A DNA stretch of 64,000 bases. Source: Pythium myriotylum (Eukaryota > Oomycota > Peronosporomycetes > Pythiales > Pythiaceae). Location of the stretch: assembly GCA_023091665.1 (NCBI GenBank), contig JALJCQ010000013.1, positions 1,612,001-1,676,000 on the forward strand. The letters are read 5' to 3'. The notes under the pieces were generated by a model. That model did no database searches. It had not been told where the DNA came from and saw nothing but the letters and a program-made list of their open reading frames with translations. Each line of letters begins with the position of its first letter. Positions within the stretch are counted from its first letter, which is position 1. This document shows, piece by piece, positions 1-11,572 of the stretch. Both the position numbers and the translations under genes were made by a program.

Positions 1-174
1 AGTCAACGCAAGCCAAAGTAGTGCTCCTACAGGGACTCGTTGCTCCCGACTCGGTGATACGGTGCGTGCAAAAGAGCCAAATCCATGAGCTATGCATGCA
101 TCACAGTCAACGGGGCGAGGTGGCGAGGTGGCAAGACTGGAGAAAGGTGTTGGTTGGTGGGTACGAGGAGGGGT

Positions 175-179
175 AAAAA
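175..179 (-). terminator. Pol III oligo-T terminator of tRNA copy 1
   Basis: Five A on the plus strand, thus TTTTT in the tRNA sense, beginning 10 bases downstream of the mature 3' end. The same run sits 10-14 bases below the start coordinate of every tRNA copy in the array, including the truncated last one. Confidence 0.8.
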
Positions 180-188
180 GAAGAGGAA

Positions 189-261
189 TGCTCCCTGCCA
201 GGATCGAACTGGCGACCTTCAGATTATGAGACTGACGCTCTACCAACTGAGCCAAAGGAGC
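189..261 (-). tRNA. tRNA-Met(CAU), elongator, array copy 1
   Basis: 73 nt, no intron. The minus strand folds as a full cloverleaf: acceptor GCTCCTT pairs with AGGGAGC (one G-T), D stem GCTC/GAGC around AGTTGGTA, anticodon loop CTCATAA giving CAT, five-base variable region, and T arm GCCAG-TTCGATC-CTGGC, followed by discriminator A. The anticodon stem has one T-T apposition next to the loop. G1-C72 and a normal TTCGATC T loop mark it as the elongator, not the initiator, which normally begins A1-U72 and lacks T54. Internal A and B box regions are intact, and a run of five T lies 9 bases past the 3' end, so the gene looks functional. Confidence 0.95.
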
Positions 262-857
262 GCCATGCCACATACCCCGCCCAAAATTCACACAAAAAAT
301 AACAAAAATAGACACAATACATTCACTACCACAAATACAACCAACAACACACCACACACATACACGACAACGACACACACCACCTACACAAACACTACCA
401 CCAACCCCCACATACATACACTACAAACAACAACTCCAAGACTGCTGTACCTACCTTCAAACATAAACAATCTCAAACACCACCGTCCACAGTCCTCAAC
501 CTGCGCCTTCTCCGCCACACCCATGGCTGGACCAACGAGCACTCACACCACACATCTTGACGACCTACTACTCATAATCTTGCCCACGACCGCCAACAAT
601 TGGTAGTGTGTCGACATCGGTTCTCAGGTTCTCAGCGTCACCATGCATCCACCTAGACACAACATGAACGGGGCGAAACGGAACAGAATGGACGCTTCGT
701 CGCCCTCGTCTGTTGGAGACGCCCTGGACAGTGCGTGATAGCAACTTACACAGCAGCGCCGTGAATACACCCACACCCACACACACCTTTAGTCTGTTGG
801 GGAGGTTGAAGTCTGATCGACAGCGGACAACAAGACGCCCATCTTGGCCTCTAGACT

Positions 858-916
858 TTGATATCTACTGGACGCGGTCTAGGCTACAGCGCTAGACCGC
901 GTCCAGTAGATATCAA
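858..916. repeat. Perfect 25-bp inverted repeat with 9-nt loop, one per unit
   Basis: The left arm 858-882 and right arm 892-916 are exact reverse complements; the loop is GCTACAGCG. Arms begin TTGATATC and end GATATCAA. The same 59 bp start at 858, 3438, 5246, 6269, 7292, 8315, 9338, 11146, 12169, 13192, 15025, 16048, 17071, 18094, 19117, 20140, 21163, 22186, 23209, 24232, 26065, 27088, 28111, 29134, 30157 and 31180. It could extrude as a cruciform or fold as an RNA hairpin. The role is unknown; a terminator, fork barrier or small-RNA precursor are guesses. Confidence 0.9.
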
Positions 917-960
917 CAACGATGTGGCGTATGACCACTTCCCTTCCTGGGGAGTGCGAG

Positions 961-993
961 CGACACAGACACAGACACAGACACAAACACGCG
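961..993. repeat. ACACAG microsatellite, one per unit
   Basis: A short run of ACACAG hexamers ending in an ACAAAC variant lies about 45 bp after the inverted repeat in each unit. The unit at 3438-3800 has one extra hexamer and lacks the ACAAAC variant, which accounts for 6 bp of its altered length. Confidence 0.8.
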
Positions 994-1211
994 TAGATAC
1001 TCACATGAGAGGTAGTTTGTTTGAGTCAACGCAAGCCAAAGTAGTGCTCCTACAGGGACTCGTTGCTCCCGACTCGGTGATACGGTGCGTGCAAAAGAGC
1101 CAAATCCATGAGCTATGCATGCATCACAGTCAACGGGGCGAGGTGGCGAGGTGGCAAGACTGGAGAAAGGTGTTGGTTGGTGGGTACGAGGAGGGGTAAA
1201 AAGAAGAGGAA

Positions 1212-1284
1212 TGCTCCCTGCCAGGATCGAACTGGCGACCTTCAGATTATGAGACTGACGCTCTACCAACTGAGCCAAAGGAGC
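1212..1284 (-). tRNA. tRNA-Met(CAU), array copy 2
   Basis: Identical to copy 1 over all 73 nt. Its 5' end (base 1284) directly abuts the first of two tandem inserts, so its natural 5' flank is replaced by insert DNA. Confidence 0.93.
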
Positions 1285-2045
1285 TCACTTCGCAATTTGC
1301 TCGCTACCCCTCAAGTGACCAAGTCCAGAAGTGTCCAGTCCAAGCACCCAGCCCAGCTGCCAGCCCATCACCCCCGACCCTCTCCACACCCAGTCGCCAT
1401 GACCAAGGGTGCTGCGAGAGCCAAGACCAAGCGCAAGAAGCTTGGCATCGGGACGCTGCCGCCACCGCGCCGACCAGTCGGCATCCCATGCGTGCTTCCT
1501 TCGGCTTCATCGGGAGAGCCGACATTCACCACATGGAGAGCGCGCGCCAGAGCTCGGCCACCCGGTCGACTCTAATATCAACCCACCGCTGATCAACCCA
1601 CGCCGTGACCAACACTCACGGCACCCAGCCACCAACCTTCACTCACGAGACCGTTGGGTAACCAACACTCACCGACACCAACCTCAACCCAACCAGCACT
1701 CACCGACACCAACCTCAACCCAACCAGCATTCAAGCAACCCAGCATCAACCCAACCGGCATTCAGCCAACCCAGCTTCAACCCAACCAACACTCAACTCA
1801 CCCAGCATCAACATACCAGCAAACCAGCAAATGAAGGTCAAGTTAACCCAGTACCCAGCTTCAACGACAACAGAACAACCACCTCAACAACCCAACGAAC
1901 CATGACGCAAGGATTCATCCTCTCAGCACAAACCGACCAGCCAACCACGAGACTAAACCGAACCTTAGCAACATAGAACCCGCACGGGATTAGCGAGCAG
2001 TTAGAAGTCAGTCGTAACGCTAGTGCAGCAATACAGACGCCTTGA
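1285..2045. mobile_element. tRNA-targeted insert, copy A (761 bp)
   Basis: Foreign segment present in only some units. It lies between two copies of the 17-bp sequence aactgagccaaaggagc (1268-1284 and 2046-2062), which is the first 17 nt of the tRNA in reverse. Contents in plus order: a 58-codon frame opening MTKGAARAKTKRKKLG, basic and then Pro/Arg-rich; a CAACCCA-type minisatellite (about 1668-1815); and a non-repetitive tail. No polymerase, transposase, poly-A tail or terminal inverted repeat is visible, so it is non-autonomous. It could be a SINE-like element, an integrated cassette, or plain insertion by template switching. Confidence 0.6.
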
Positions 2046-2062
2046 AACTGAGCCAAAGGAGC

Positions 2063-2824
2063 TCACTTCGCAATTTGCTCGCTACCCCTCAAGTGACCAA
2101 GTCCAGAAGTGTCCAGTCCAAGCACCCAGCCCAGCTGCCAGCCCATCACCCCCGACCCTCTCCACACCCAGTCGCCATGACCAAGGGTGCTGCGAGAGCC
2201 AAGACCAAGCGCAAGAAGCTTGGCATCGGGACGCTGCCGCCACCGCGCCGACCAGTCGGCATCCCATGCGTGCTTCCTTCGGCTTCATCGGGAGAGCCGA
2301 CATTCACCACATGGAGAGCGCGCGCCAGAGCTCGGCCACCCGGTCGACTCTAATATCAACCCACCGCTGATCAACCCACGCCGTGACCAACACTCACGGC
2401 ACCCAGCCACCAACCTTCACTCACGAGACCGTTGGGTAACCAACACTCACCGACACCAACCTCAACCCAACCAGCACTCACCGACACCAACCTCAACCCA
2501 ACCAGCATTCAAGCAACCCAGCATCAACCCAACCGGCATTCAGCCAACCCAGCTTCAACCCAACCAACACTCAACTCACCCAGCATCAACATACCAGCAA
2601 ACCAGCAAATGAAGGTCAAGTTAACCCAGTACCCAGCTTCAACGACAACAGAACAACAACCTCAACAACCCAACGAACCATGACGCAAGGATTCATCCTC
2701 TCAGCACAAACCGACCAGCCAACCACGAGACTCAACCGAACCTTAGCAACATAGAACCCGCACGGGATTAGCGAGCAGTTAGAAGTCAGTCGTAAATGCT
2801 AGTGCAGCAATACAGACGCCTTGA
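2063..2824. mobile_element. tRNA-targeted insert, copy B (762 bp), tandem with copy A
   Basis: Head-to-tail with copy A, separated only by one 17-bp repeat (2046-2062) and followed by another (2825-2841). Differs from copy A by a few bases, for instance CGTAAATGCT against CGTAACGCT near the end. A shared middle repeat is what unequal crossing-over between single-insert units would give. Confidence 0.6.
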
Positions 2825-3797
2825 AACTGAGCCAAAGGAGCGCCATGCCACATACCCCGCCCAAAATTCACACAAAAAATAACAAAAATAGACACAATAC
2901 ATTCACTACCACAAATACAACCAACAACACACCACACACATACACGACAACGACACACACCACCTACACAAACACTACCACCAACCCCCACATACATACA
3001 CTACAAACAACAACTCCAAGACTGCTGTACCTACCTTCAAACATAAACAATCTCAAACACCACCGTCCACAGTCCTCAACCTGCGCCTTCTCCGCCACAC
3101 CCATGGCTGGACCAACGAGCACTCACACCACACATCTTGACGACCTACTACTCATAATCTTGCCCACGACCGCCAACAATTGGTAGTGTGTCGACATCGG
3201 TTCTCAGGTTCTCAGCGTCACCATGCATCCACCTAGACACAACATGAACGGGGCGAAACGGAACAGAATGGACGCTTCGTCGCCCTCGTCTGTTGGAGAC
3301 GCCCTGGACAGTGCGTGATAGCAACTTACACAGCAGCGCCGTGAATACACCCACACCCACACACACCTTTAGTCTGTTGGGGAGGTTGAAGTCTGATCGA
3401 CAGCGGACAACAAGACGCCCATCTTGGCCTCTAGACTTTGATATCTACTGGACGCGGTCTAGGCTACAGCGCTAGACCGCGTCCAGTAGATATCAACAAC
3501 GATGTGGCGTATGACCACTTCCCTTCCTGGGGAGTGCGAGCGACACAGACACAGACACAGACACAGACACAGACACGCGTAGATACTCACATGAGAGGTA
3601 GTTTGTTTGAGTCAACGCAAGCCAAAGTAGTGCTCCTACAGGGACTCGTTGCTCCCGACTCGGTGATACGGTGCGTGCAAAAGAGCCAAATCCATGAGCT
3701 ATGCATGCATCACAGTCAACGGGGCGAGGTGGCGAGGTGGCAAGACTGGAGAAAGGTGTTGGTTGGTGGGTACGAGGAGGGGTAAAAAGAAGAGGAA

Positions 3798-3870
3798 TGC
3801 TCCCTGCCAGGATCGAACTGGCGACCTTCAGATTATGAGACTGACGCTCTACCAACTGAGCCAAAGGAGC
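3798..3870 (-). tRNA. tRNA-Met(CAU), array copy 3
   Basis: Full 73-nt match to copy 1, 2586 bp from copy 2 because of the double insert. Followed at once by another insert. Confidence 0.93.
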
Positions 3871-4632
3871 GCACTTCGCAATTTGCTCGCTACCCCTCAA
3901 GTGACCAAGTCCAGAAGTGTCCAGTCCAAGCACCCAGCCCAGCTGCCAGCCCATCACCCCCGACCCTCTCCACACCCAGTCGCCATGACCAAGGGTGCTG
4001 CGAGAGCCAAGACCAAGCGCAAGAAGCTTGGCATCGGGACGCTGCCGCCACCGCGCCGACCAGTCGGCATCCCATGCGTGCTTCCTTCGGCTTCATCGGG
4101 AGAGCCGACATTCACCACATGGAGAGCGCGCGCCAGAGCTCGGCCACCCGGTCGACTCTAATATCAACCCACCGCTGATCAACCCACGCCGTGACCAACA
4201 CTCACGGCACCCAGCCACCAACCTTCACTCACGAGACCGTTGGGTAACCAACACTCACCGACACCAACCTCAACCCAACCAGCACTCACCGACACCAACC
4301 TCAACCCAACCAGCATTCAAGCAACCCAGCATCAACCCAACCGGCATTCAGCCAACCCAGCTTCAACCCAACCAACACTCAAGCAACCCAGCATCAACAT
4401 ACCAGCAAACCAGCAAATGAAGGTCAAGTTAACCCAGTACCCAGCTTCAACGACAACAGAACAACCACCTCAACAACCCAACGAACCATGACGCAAGGAT
4501 TCATCCTCTCAGCACAAACCGACCAGCCAACCACGAGACTCAACCGAACCTTAGCAACATAGAACCCGCACGGGATTAGCGAGCAGTTAGAAGTCAGTCG
4601 TAAATGCTAGTGCAGCAATACAGACGCCTTGA
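3871..4632. mobile_element. tRNA-targeted insert, copy C (762 bp)
   Basis: Same insertion base as copy A; the 17-bp repeat recurs at 4633-4649. The junction reads GAGCGCACTT, where copies A and B read GAGCTCACTT, so the repeat could be counted as 18 bp here. The minisatellite contains a CAAGCAACCCAGCATC variant in place of CAACTCACCCAGCATC. Confidence 0.6.
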
Positions 4633-5599
4633 AACTGAGCCAAAGGAGCGCCATGCCACATACCCCGCCCAAAATTCACACAAAAAATAACAAAAATAGA
4701 CACAATACATTCACTACCACAAATACAACCAACAACACACCACACACATACACGACAACGACACACACCACCTACACAAACACTACCACCAACCCCCACA
4801 TACATACACTACAAACAACAACTCCAAGACTGCTGTACCTACCTTCAAACATAAACAATCTCAAACACCACCGTCCACAGTCCTCAACCTGCGCCTTCTC
4901 CGCCACACCCATGGCTGGACCAACGAGCACTCACACCACACATCTTGACGACCTACTACTCATAATCTTGCCCACGACCGCCAACAATTGGTAGTGTGTC
5001 GACATCGGTTCTCAGGTTCTCAGCGTCACCATGCATCCACCTAGACACAACATGAACGGGGCGAAACGGAACAGAATGGACGCTTCGTCGCCCTCGTCTG
5101 TTGGAGACGCCCTGGACAGTGCGTGATAGCAACTTACACAGCAGCGCCGTGAATACACCCACACCCACACACACCTTTAGTCTGTTGGGGAGGTTGAAGT
5201 CTGATCGACAGCGGACAACAAGACGCCCATCTTGGCCTCTAGACTTTGATATCTACTGGACGCGGTCTAGGCTACAGCGCTAGACCGCGTCCAGTAGATA
5301 TCAACAACGATGTGGCGTATGACCACTTCCCTTCCTGGGGAGTGCGAGCGACACAGACACAGACACAGACACAAACACGCGTAGATACTCACATGAGAGG
5401 TAGTTTGTTTGAGTCAACGCAAGCCAAAGTAGTGCTCCTACAGGGACTCGTTGCTCCCGACTCGGTGATACGGTGCGTGCAAAAGAGCCAAATCCATGAG
5501 CTATGCATGCATCACAGTCAACGGGGCGAGGTGGCGAGGTGGCAAGACTGGAGAAAGGTGTTGGTTGGTGGGTACGAGGAGGGGTAAAAAGAAGAGGAA

Positions 5600-5672
5600 T
5601 GCTCCCTGACAGGATCGAACTGGCGACCTTCAGATTATGAGACTGACGCTCTACCAACTGAGCCAAAGGAGC
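5600..5672 (-). tRNA. tRNA-Met(CAU), array copy 4, T-stem variant
   Basis: One base differs from all other copies: plus-strand A at 5609 (C elsewhere), which is tRNA nucleotide 64 G to U. This opens the C50-G64 pair of the T stem. It may fold less well, or be a sequencing error; the rest of the gene and the terminator are intact. Confidence 0.85.
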
Positions 5673-6622
5673 GCCATGCCACATACCCCGCCCAAAATTC
5701 ACACAAAAAATAACAAAAATAGACACAATACATTCACTACCACAAATACAACCAACAACACACCACACACATACACGACAACGACACACACCACCTACAC
5801 AAACACTACCACCAACCCCCACATACATACACTACAAACAACAACTCCAAGACTGCTGTACCTACCTTCAAACATAAACAATCTCAAACACCACCGTCCA
5901 CAGTCCTCAACCTGCGCCTTCTCCGCCACACCCATGGCTGGACCAACGAGCACTCACACCACACATCTTGACGACCTACTACTCATAATCTTGCCCACGA
6001 CCGCCAACAATTGGTAGTGTGTCGACATCGGTTCTCAGGTTCTCAGCGTCACCATGCATCCACCTAGACACAACATGAACGGGGCGAAACGGAACAGAAT
6101 GGACGCTTCGTCGCCCTCGTCTGTTGGAGACGCCCTGGACAGTGCGTGATAGCAACTTACACAGCAGCGCCGTGAATACACCCACACCCACACACACCTT
6201 TAGTCTGTTGGGGAGGTTGAAGTCTGATCGACAGCGGACAACAAGACGCCCATCTTGGCCTCTAGACTTTGATATCTACTGGACGCGGTCTAGGCTACAG
6301 CGCTAGACCGCGTCCAGTAGATATCAACAACGATGTGGCGTATGACCACTTCCCTTCCTGGGGAGTGCGAGCGACACAGACACAGACACAGACACAAACA
6401 CGCGTAGATACTCACATGAGAGGTAGTTTGTTTGAGTCAACGCAAGCCAAAGTAGTGCTCCTACAGGGACTCGTTGCTCCCGACTCGGTGATACGGTGCG
6501 TGCAAAAGAGCCAAATCCATGAGCTATGCATGCATCACAGTCAACGGGGCGAGGTGGCGAGGTGGCAAGACTGGAGAAAGGTGTTGGTTGGTGGGTACGA
6601 GGAGGGGTAAAAAGAAGAGGAA

Positions 6623-6695
6623 TGCTCCCTGCCAGGATCGAACTGGCGACCTTCAGATTATGAGACTGACGCTCTACCAACTGAGCCAAAGGAGC
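6623..6695 (-). tRNA. tRNA-Met(CAU), array copy 5
   Basis: Same 73 nt as copy 1; plain 1023-bp unit. Confidence 0.93.
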
Positions 6696-7645
6696 GCCAT
6701 GCCACATACCCCGCCCAAAATTCACACAAAAAATAACAAAAATAGACACAATACATTCACTACCACAAATACAACCAACAACACACCACACACATACACG
6801 ACAACGACACACACCACCTACACAAACACTACCACCAACCCCCACATACATACACTACAAACAACAACTCCAAGACTGCTGTACCTACCTTCAAACATAA
6901 ACAATCTCAAACACCACCGTCCACAGTCCTCAACCTGCGCCTTCTCCGCCACACCCATGGCTGGACCAACGAGCACTCACACCACACATCTTGACGACCT
7001 ACTACTCATAATCTTGCCCACGACCGCCAACAATTGGTAGTGTGTCGACATCGGTTCTCAGGTTCTCAGCGTCACCATGCATCCACCTAGACACAACATG
7101 AACGGGGCGAAACGGAACAGAATGGACGCTTCGTCGCCCTCGTCTGTTGGAGACGCCCTGGACAGTGCGTGATAGCAACTTACACAGCAGCGCCGTGAAT
7201 ACACCCACACCCACACACACCTTTAGTCTGTTGGGGAGGTTGAAGTCTGATCGACAGCGGACAACAAGACGCCCATCTTGGCCTCTAGACTTTGATATCT
7301 ACTGGACGCGGTCTAGGCTACAGCGCTAGACCGCGTCCAGTAGATATCAACAACGATGTGGCGTATGACCACTTCCCTTCCTGGGGAGTGCGAGCGACAC
7401 AGACACAGACACAGACACAAACACGCGTAGATACTCACATGAGAGGTAGTTTGTTTGAGTCAACGCAAGCCAAAGTAGTGCTCCTACAGGGACTCGTTGC
7501 TCCCGACTCGGTGATACGGTGCGTGCAAAAGAGCCAAATCCATGAGCTATGCATGCATCACAGTCAACGGGGCGAGGTGGCGAGGTGGCAAGACTGGAGA
7601 AAGGTGTTGGTTGGTGGGTACGAGGAGGGGTAAAAAGAAGAGGAA

Positions 7646-7718
7646 TGCTCCCTGCCAGGATCGAACTGGCGACCTTCAGATTATGAGACTGACGCTCTAC
7701 CAACTGAGCCAAAGGAGC
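7646..7718 (-). tRNA. tRNA-Met(CAU), array copy 6
   Basis: Same 73 nt as copy 1; plain unit. Confidence 0.93.
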
Positions 7719-8668
7719 GCCATGCCACATACCCCGCCCAAAATTCACACAAAAAATAACAAAAATAGACACAATACATTCACTACCACAAATACAACCA
7801 ACAACACACCACACACATACACGACAACGACACACACCACCTACACAAACACTACCACCAACCCCCACATACATACACTACAAACAACAACTCCAAGACT
7901 GCTGTACCTACCTTCAAACATAAACAATCTCAAACACCACCGTCCACAGTCCTCAACCTGCGCCTTCTCCGCCACACCCATGGCTGGACCAACGAGCACT
8001 CACACCACACATCTTGACGACCTACTACTCATAATCTTGCCCACGACCGCCAACAATTGGTAGTGTGTCGACATCGGTTCTCAGGTTCTCAGCGTCACCA
8101 TGCATCCACCTAGACACAACATGAACGGGGCGAAACGGAACAGAATGGACGCTTCGTCGCCCTCGTCTGTTGGAGACGCCCTGGACAGTGCGTGATAGCA
8201 ACTTACACAGCAGCGCCGTGAATACACCCACACCCACACACACCTTTAGTCTGTTGGGGAGGTTGAAGTCTGATCGACAGCGGACAACAAGACGCCCATC
8301 TTGGCCTCTAGACTTTGATATCTACTGGACGCGGTCTAGGCTACAGCGCTAGACCGCGTCCAGTAGATATCAACAACGATGTGGCGTATGACCACTTCCC
8401 TTCCTGGGGAGTGCGAGCGACACAGACACAGACACAGACACAAACACGCGTAGATACTCACATGAGAGGTAGTTTGTTTGAGTCAACGCAAGCCAAAGTA
8501 GTGCTCCTACAGGGACTCGTTGCTCCCGACTCGGTGATACGGTGCGTGCAAAAGAGCCAAATCCATGAGCTATGCATGCATCACAGTCAACGGGGCGAGG
8601 TGGCGAGGTGGCAAGACTGGAGAAAGGTGTTGGTTGGTGGGTACGAGGAGGGGTAAAAAGAAGAGGAA

Positions 8669-8741
8669 TGCTCCCTGCCAGGATCGAACTGGCGACCTTC
8701 AGATTATGAGACTGACGCTCTACCAACTGAGCCAAAGGAGC
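8669..8741 (-). tRNA. tRNA-Met(CAU), array copy 7
   Basis: Same 73 nt as copy 1; plain unit. Confidence 0.93.
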
Positions 8742-9691
8742 GCCATGCCACATACCCCGCCCAAAATTCACACAAAAAATAACAAAAATAGACACAATAC
8801 ATTCACTACCACAAATACAACCAACAACACACCACACACATACACGACAACGACACACACCACCTACACAAACACTACCACCAACCCCCACATACATACA
8901 CTACAAACAACAACTCCAAGACTGCTGTACCTACCTTCAAACATAAACAATCTCAAACACCACCGTCCACAGTCCTCAACCTGCGCCTTCTCCGCCACAC
9001 CCATGGCTGGACCAACGAGCACTCACACCACACATCTTGACGACCTACTACTCATAATCTTGCCCACGACCGCCAACAATTGGTAGTGTGTCGACATCGG
9101 TTCTCAGGTTCTCAGCGTCACCATGCATCCACCTAGACACAACATGAACGGGGCGAAACGGAACAGAATGGACGCTTCGTCGCCCTCGTCTGTTGGAGAC
9201 GCCCTGGACAGTGCGTGATAGCAACTTACACAGCAGCGCCGTGAATACACCCACACCCACACACACCTTTAGTCTGTTGGGGAGGTTGAAGTCTGATCGA
9301 CAGCGGACAACAAGACGCCCATCTTGGCCTCTAGACTTTGATATCTACTGGACGCGGTCTAGGCTACAGCGCTAGACCGCGTCCAGTAGATATCAACAAC
9401 GATGTGGCGTATGACCACTTCCCTTCCTGGGGAGTGCGAGCGACACAGACACAGACACAGACACAAACACGCGTAGATACTCACATGAGAGGTAGTTTGT
9501 TTGAGTCAACGCAAGCCAAAGTAGTGCTCCTACAGGGACTCGTTGCTCCCGACTCGGTGATACGGTGCGTGCAAAAGAGCCAAATCCATGAGCTATGCAT
9601 GCATCACAGTCAACGGGGCGAGGTGGCGAGGTGGCAAGACTGGAGAAAGGTGTTGGTTGGTGGGTACGAGGAGGGGTAAAAAGAAGAGGAA

Positions 9692-9764
9692 TGCTCCCTG
9701 CCAGGATCGAACTGGCGACCTTCAGATTATGAGACTGACGCTCTACCAACTGAGCCAAAGGAGC
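9692..9764 (-). tRNA. tRNA-Met(CAU), array copy 8
   Basis: Same 73 nt as copy 1; its 5' end abuts insert copy D. Confidence 0.93.
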
Positions 9765-10532
9765 TCACTTCGCAATTTGCTCGCTACCCCTCAAGTGACC
9801 AAGTCCAGAAGTGTCCAGTCCAAGCACCCAGCCCAGCTGCCAGCCCATCACCCCCGACCCTCTCCACACCCAGTCGCCATGACCAAGGGTGCTGCGAGAG
9901 CCAAGACCAAGCGCAAGAAGCTTGGCATCGGGACGCTGCCGCCACCGCGCCGACCAGTCGGCATCCCATGCGTGCTTCCTTCGGCTTCATCGGGAGAGCC
10001 GACATTCACCACATGGAGAGCGCGCGCCAGAGCTCGGCCACCCGGTCGACTCTAATATCAACCCACCGCTGATCAACCCACGCCGTGACCAACACTCACG
10101 GCACCCAGCCACCAACCTTCACTCACGAGACCGTTGGGTAACCAACACTCACCGACACCAACCTCAACCCAACCAGCACTCACCGACACCAACCTCAACC
10201 CAACCAGCATTCAAGCAACCCAGCATCAACCCAACCGGCATTCAGCCAACCCAGCTTCAACCCAACCAACACTCAACTCACCCAGCATCAACATACCAGC
10301 AAACCAGCAAATGAAGGTCAAGTTAACCCAGTACCCAGCTTCAACGACAACAGAACAACCACCTCAACAACCCAACGAACCATGACGCAAGGATTCATCC
10401 TCTCAGCACAAACCGACCAGCCAACCACGAGACTCAACCGAACCTTAGCAACATAGAACCCGCACGGGATTAGCGAGCAGTTAGAAGTCAGTCGTAAATG
10501 CTAGTGCAGCAATACAGACGCCTTGAAACTGA
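9765..10532. mobile_element. tRNA-targeted insert, copy D (768 bp)
   Basis: Right-hand 17-bp repeat at 10533-10549. The 3' end carries a 6-bp duplication (GAAACTGAAACTG), making it 6 bp longer than copies B and C. Confidence 0.6.
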
Positions 10533-11499
10533 AACTGAGCCAAAGGAGCGCCATGCCACATACCCCGCCCAAAATTCACACAAAAAATAACAAAAATAGA
10601 CACAATACATTCACTACCACAAATACAACCAACAACACACCACACACATACACGACAACGACACACACCACCTACACAAACACTACCACCAACCCCCACA
10701 TACATACACTACAAACAACAACTCCAAGACTGCTGTACCTACCTTCAAACATAAACAATCTCAAACACCACCGTCCACAGTCCTCAACCTGCGCCTTCTC
10801 CGCCACACCCATGGCTGGACCAACGAGCACTCACACCACACATCTTGACGACCTACTACTCATAATCTTGCCCACGACCGCCAACAATTGGTAGTGTGTC
10901 GACATCGGTTCTCAGGTTCTCAGCGTCACCATGCATCCACCTAGACACAACATGAACGGGGCGAAACGGAACAGAATGGACGCTTCGTCGCCCTCGTCTG
11001 TTGGAGACGCCCTGGACAGTGCGTGATAGCAACTTACACAGCAGCGCCGTGAATACACCCACACCCACACACACCTTTAGTCTGTTGGGGAGGTTGAAGT
11101 CTGATCGACAGCGGACAACAAGACGCCCATCTTGGCCTCTAGACTTTGATATCTACTGGACGCGGTCTAGGCTACAGCGCTAGACCGCGTCCAGTAGATA
11201 TCAACAACGATGTGGCGTATGACCACTTCCCTTCCTGGGGAGTGCGAGCGACACAGACACAGACACAGACACAAACACGCGTAGATACTCACATGAGAGG
11301 TAGTTTGTTTGAGTCAACGCAAGCCAAAGTAGTGCTCCTACAGGGACTCGTTGCTCCCGACTCGGTGATACGGTGCGTGCAAAAGAGCCAAATCCATGAG
11401 CTATGCATGCATCACAGTCAACGGGGCGAGGTGGCGAGGTGGCAAGACTGGAGAAAGGTGTTGGTTGGTGGGTACGAGGAGGGGTAAAAAGAAGAGGAA

Positions 11500-11572
11500 T
11501 GCTCCCTGCCAGGATCGAACTGGCGACCTTCAGATTATGAGACTGACGCTCTACCAACTGAGCCAAAGGAGC
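11500..11572 (-). tRNA. tRNA-Met(CAU), array copy 9
   Basis: Same 73 nt as copy 1; 1808 bp from copy 8. Confidence 0.93.

Noticed and set aside
85..606. 173-codon frame, and similar 60-175 codon frames on both strands, repeated in every unit
   Set aside because: They run through the tRNA gene, microsatellite and low-complexity CA tract, overlap one another on both strands, and are open only because the unit is G- or stop-poor. No domain and no consistent start context.
1285..2045. Captured ribosomal protein eL37 gene, since the insert's frame opens MTKG
   Set aside because: Only four residues agree with the eL37 start; the rest (basic, then Pro/Arg-rich) does not.
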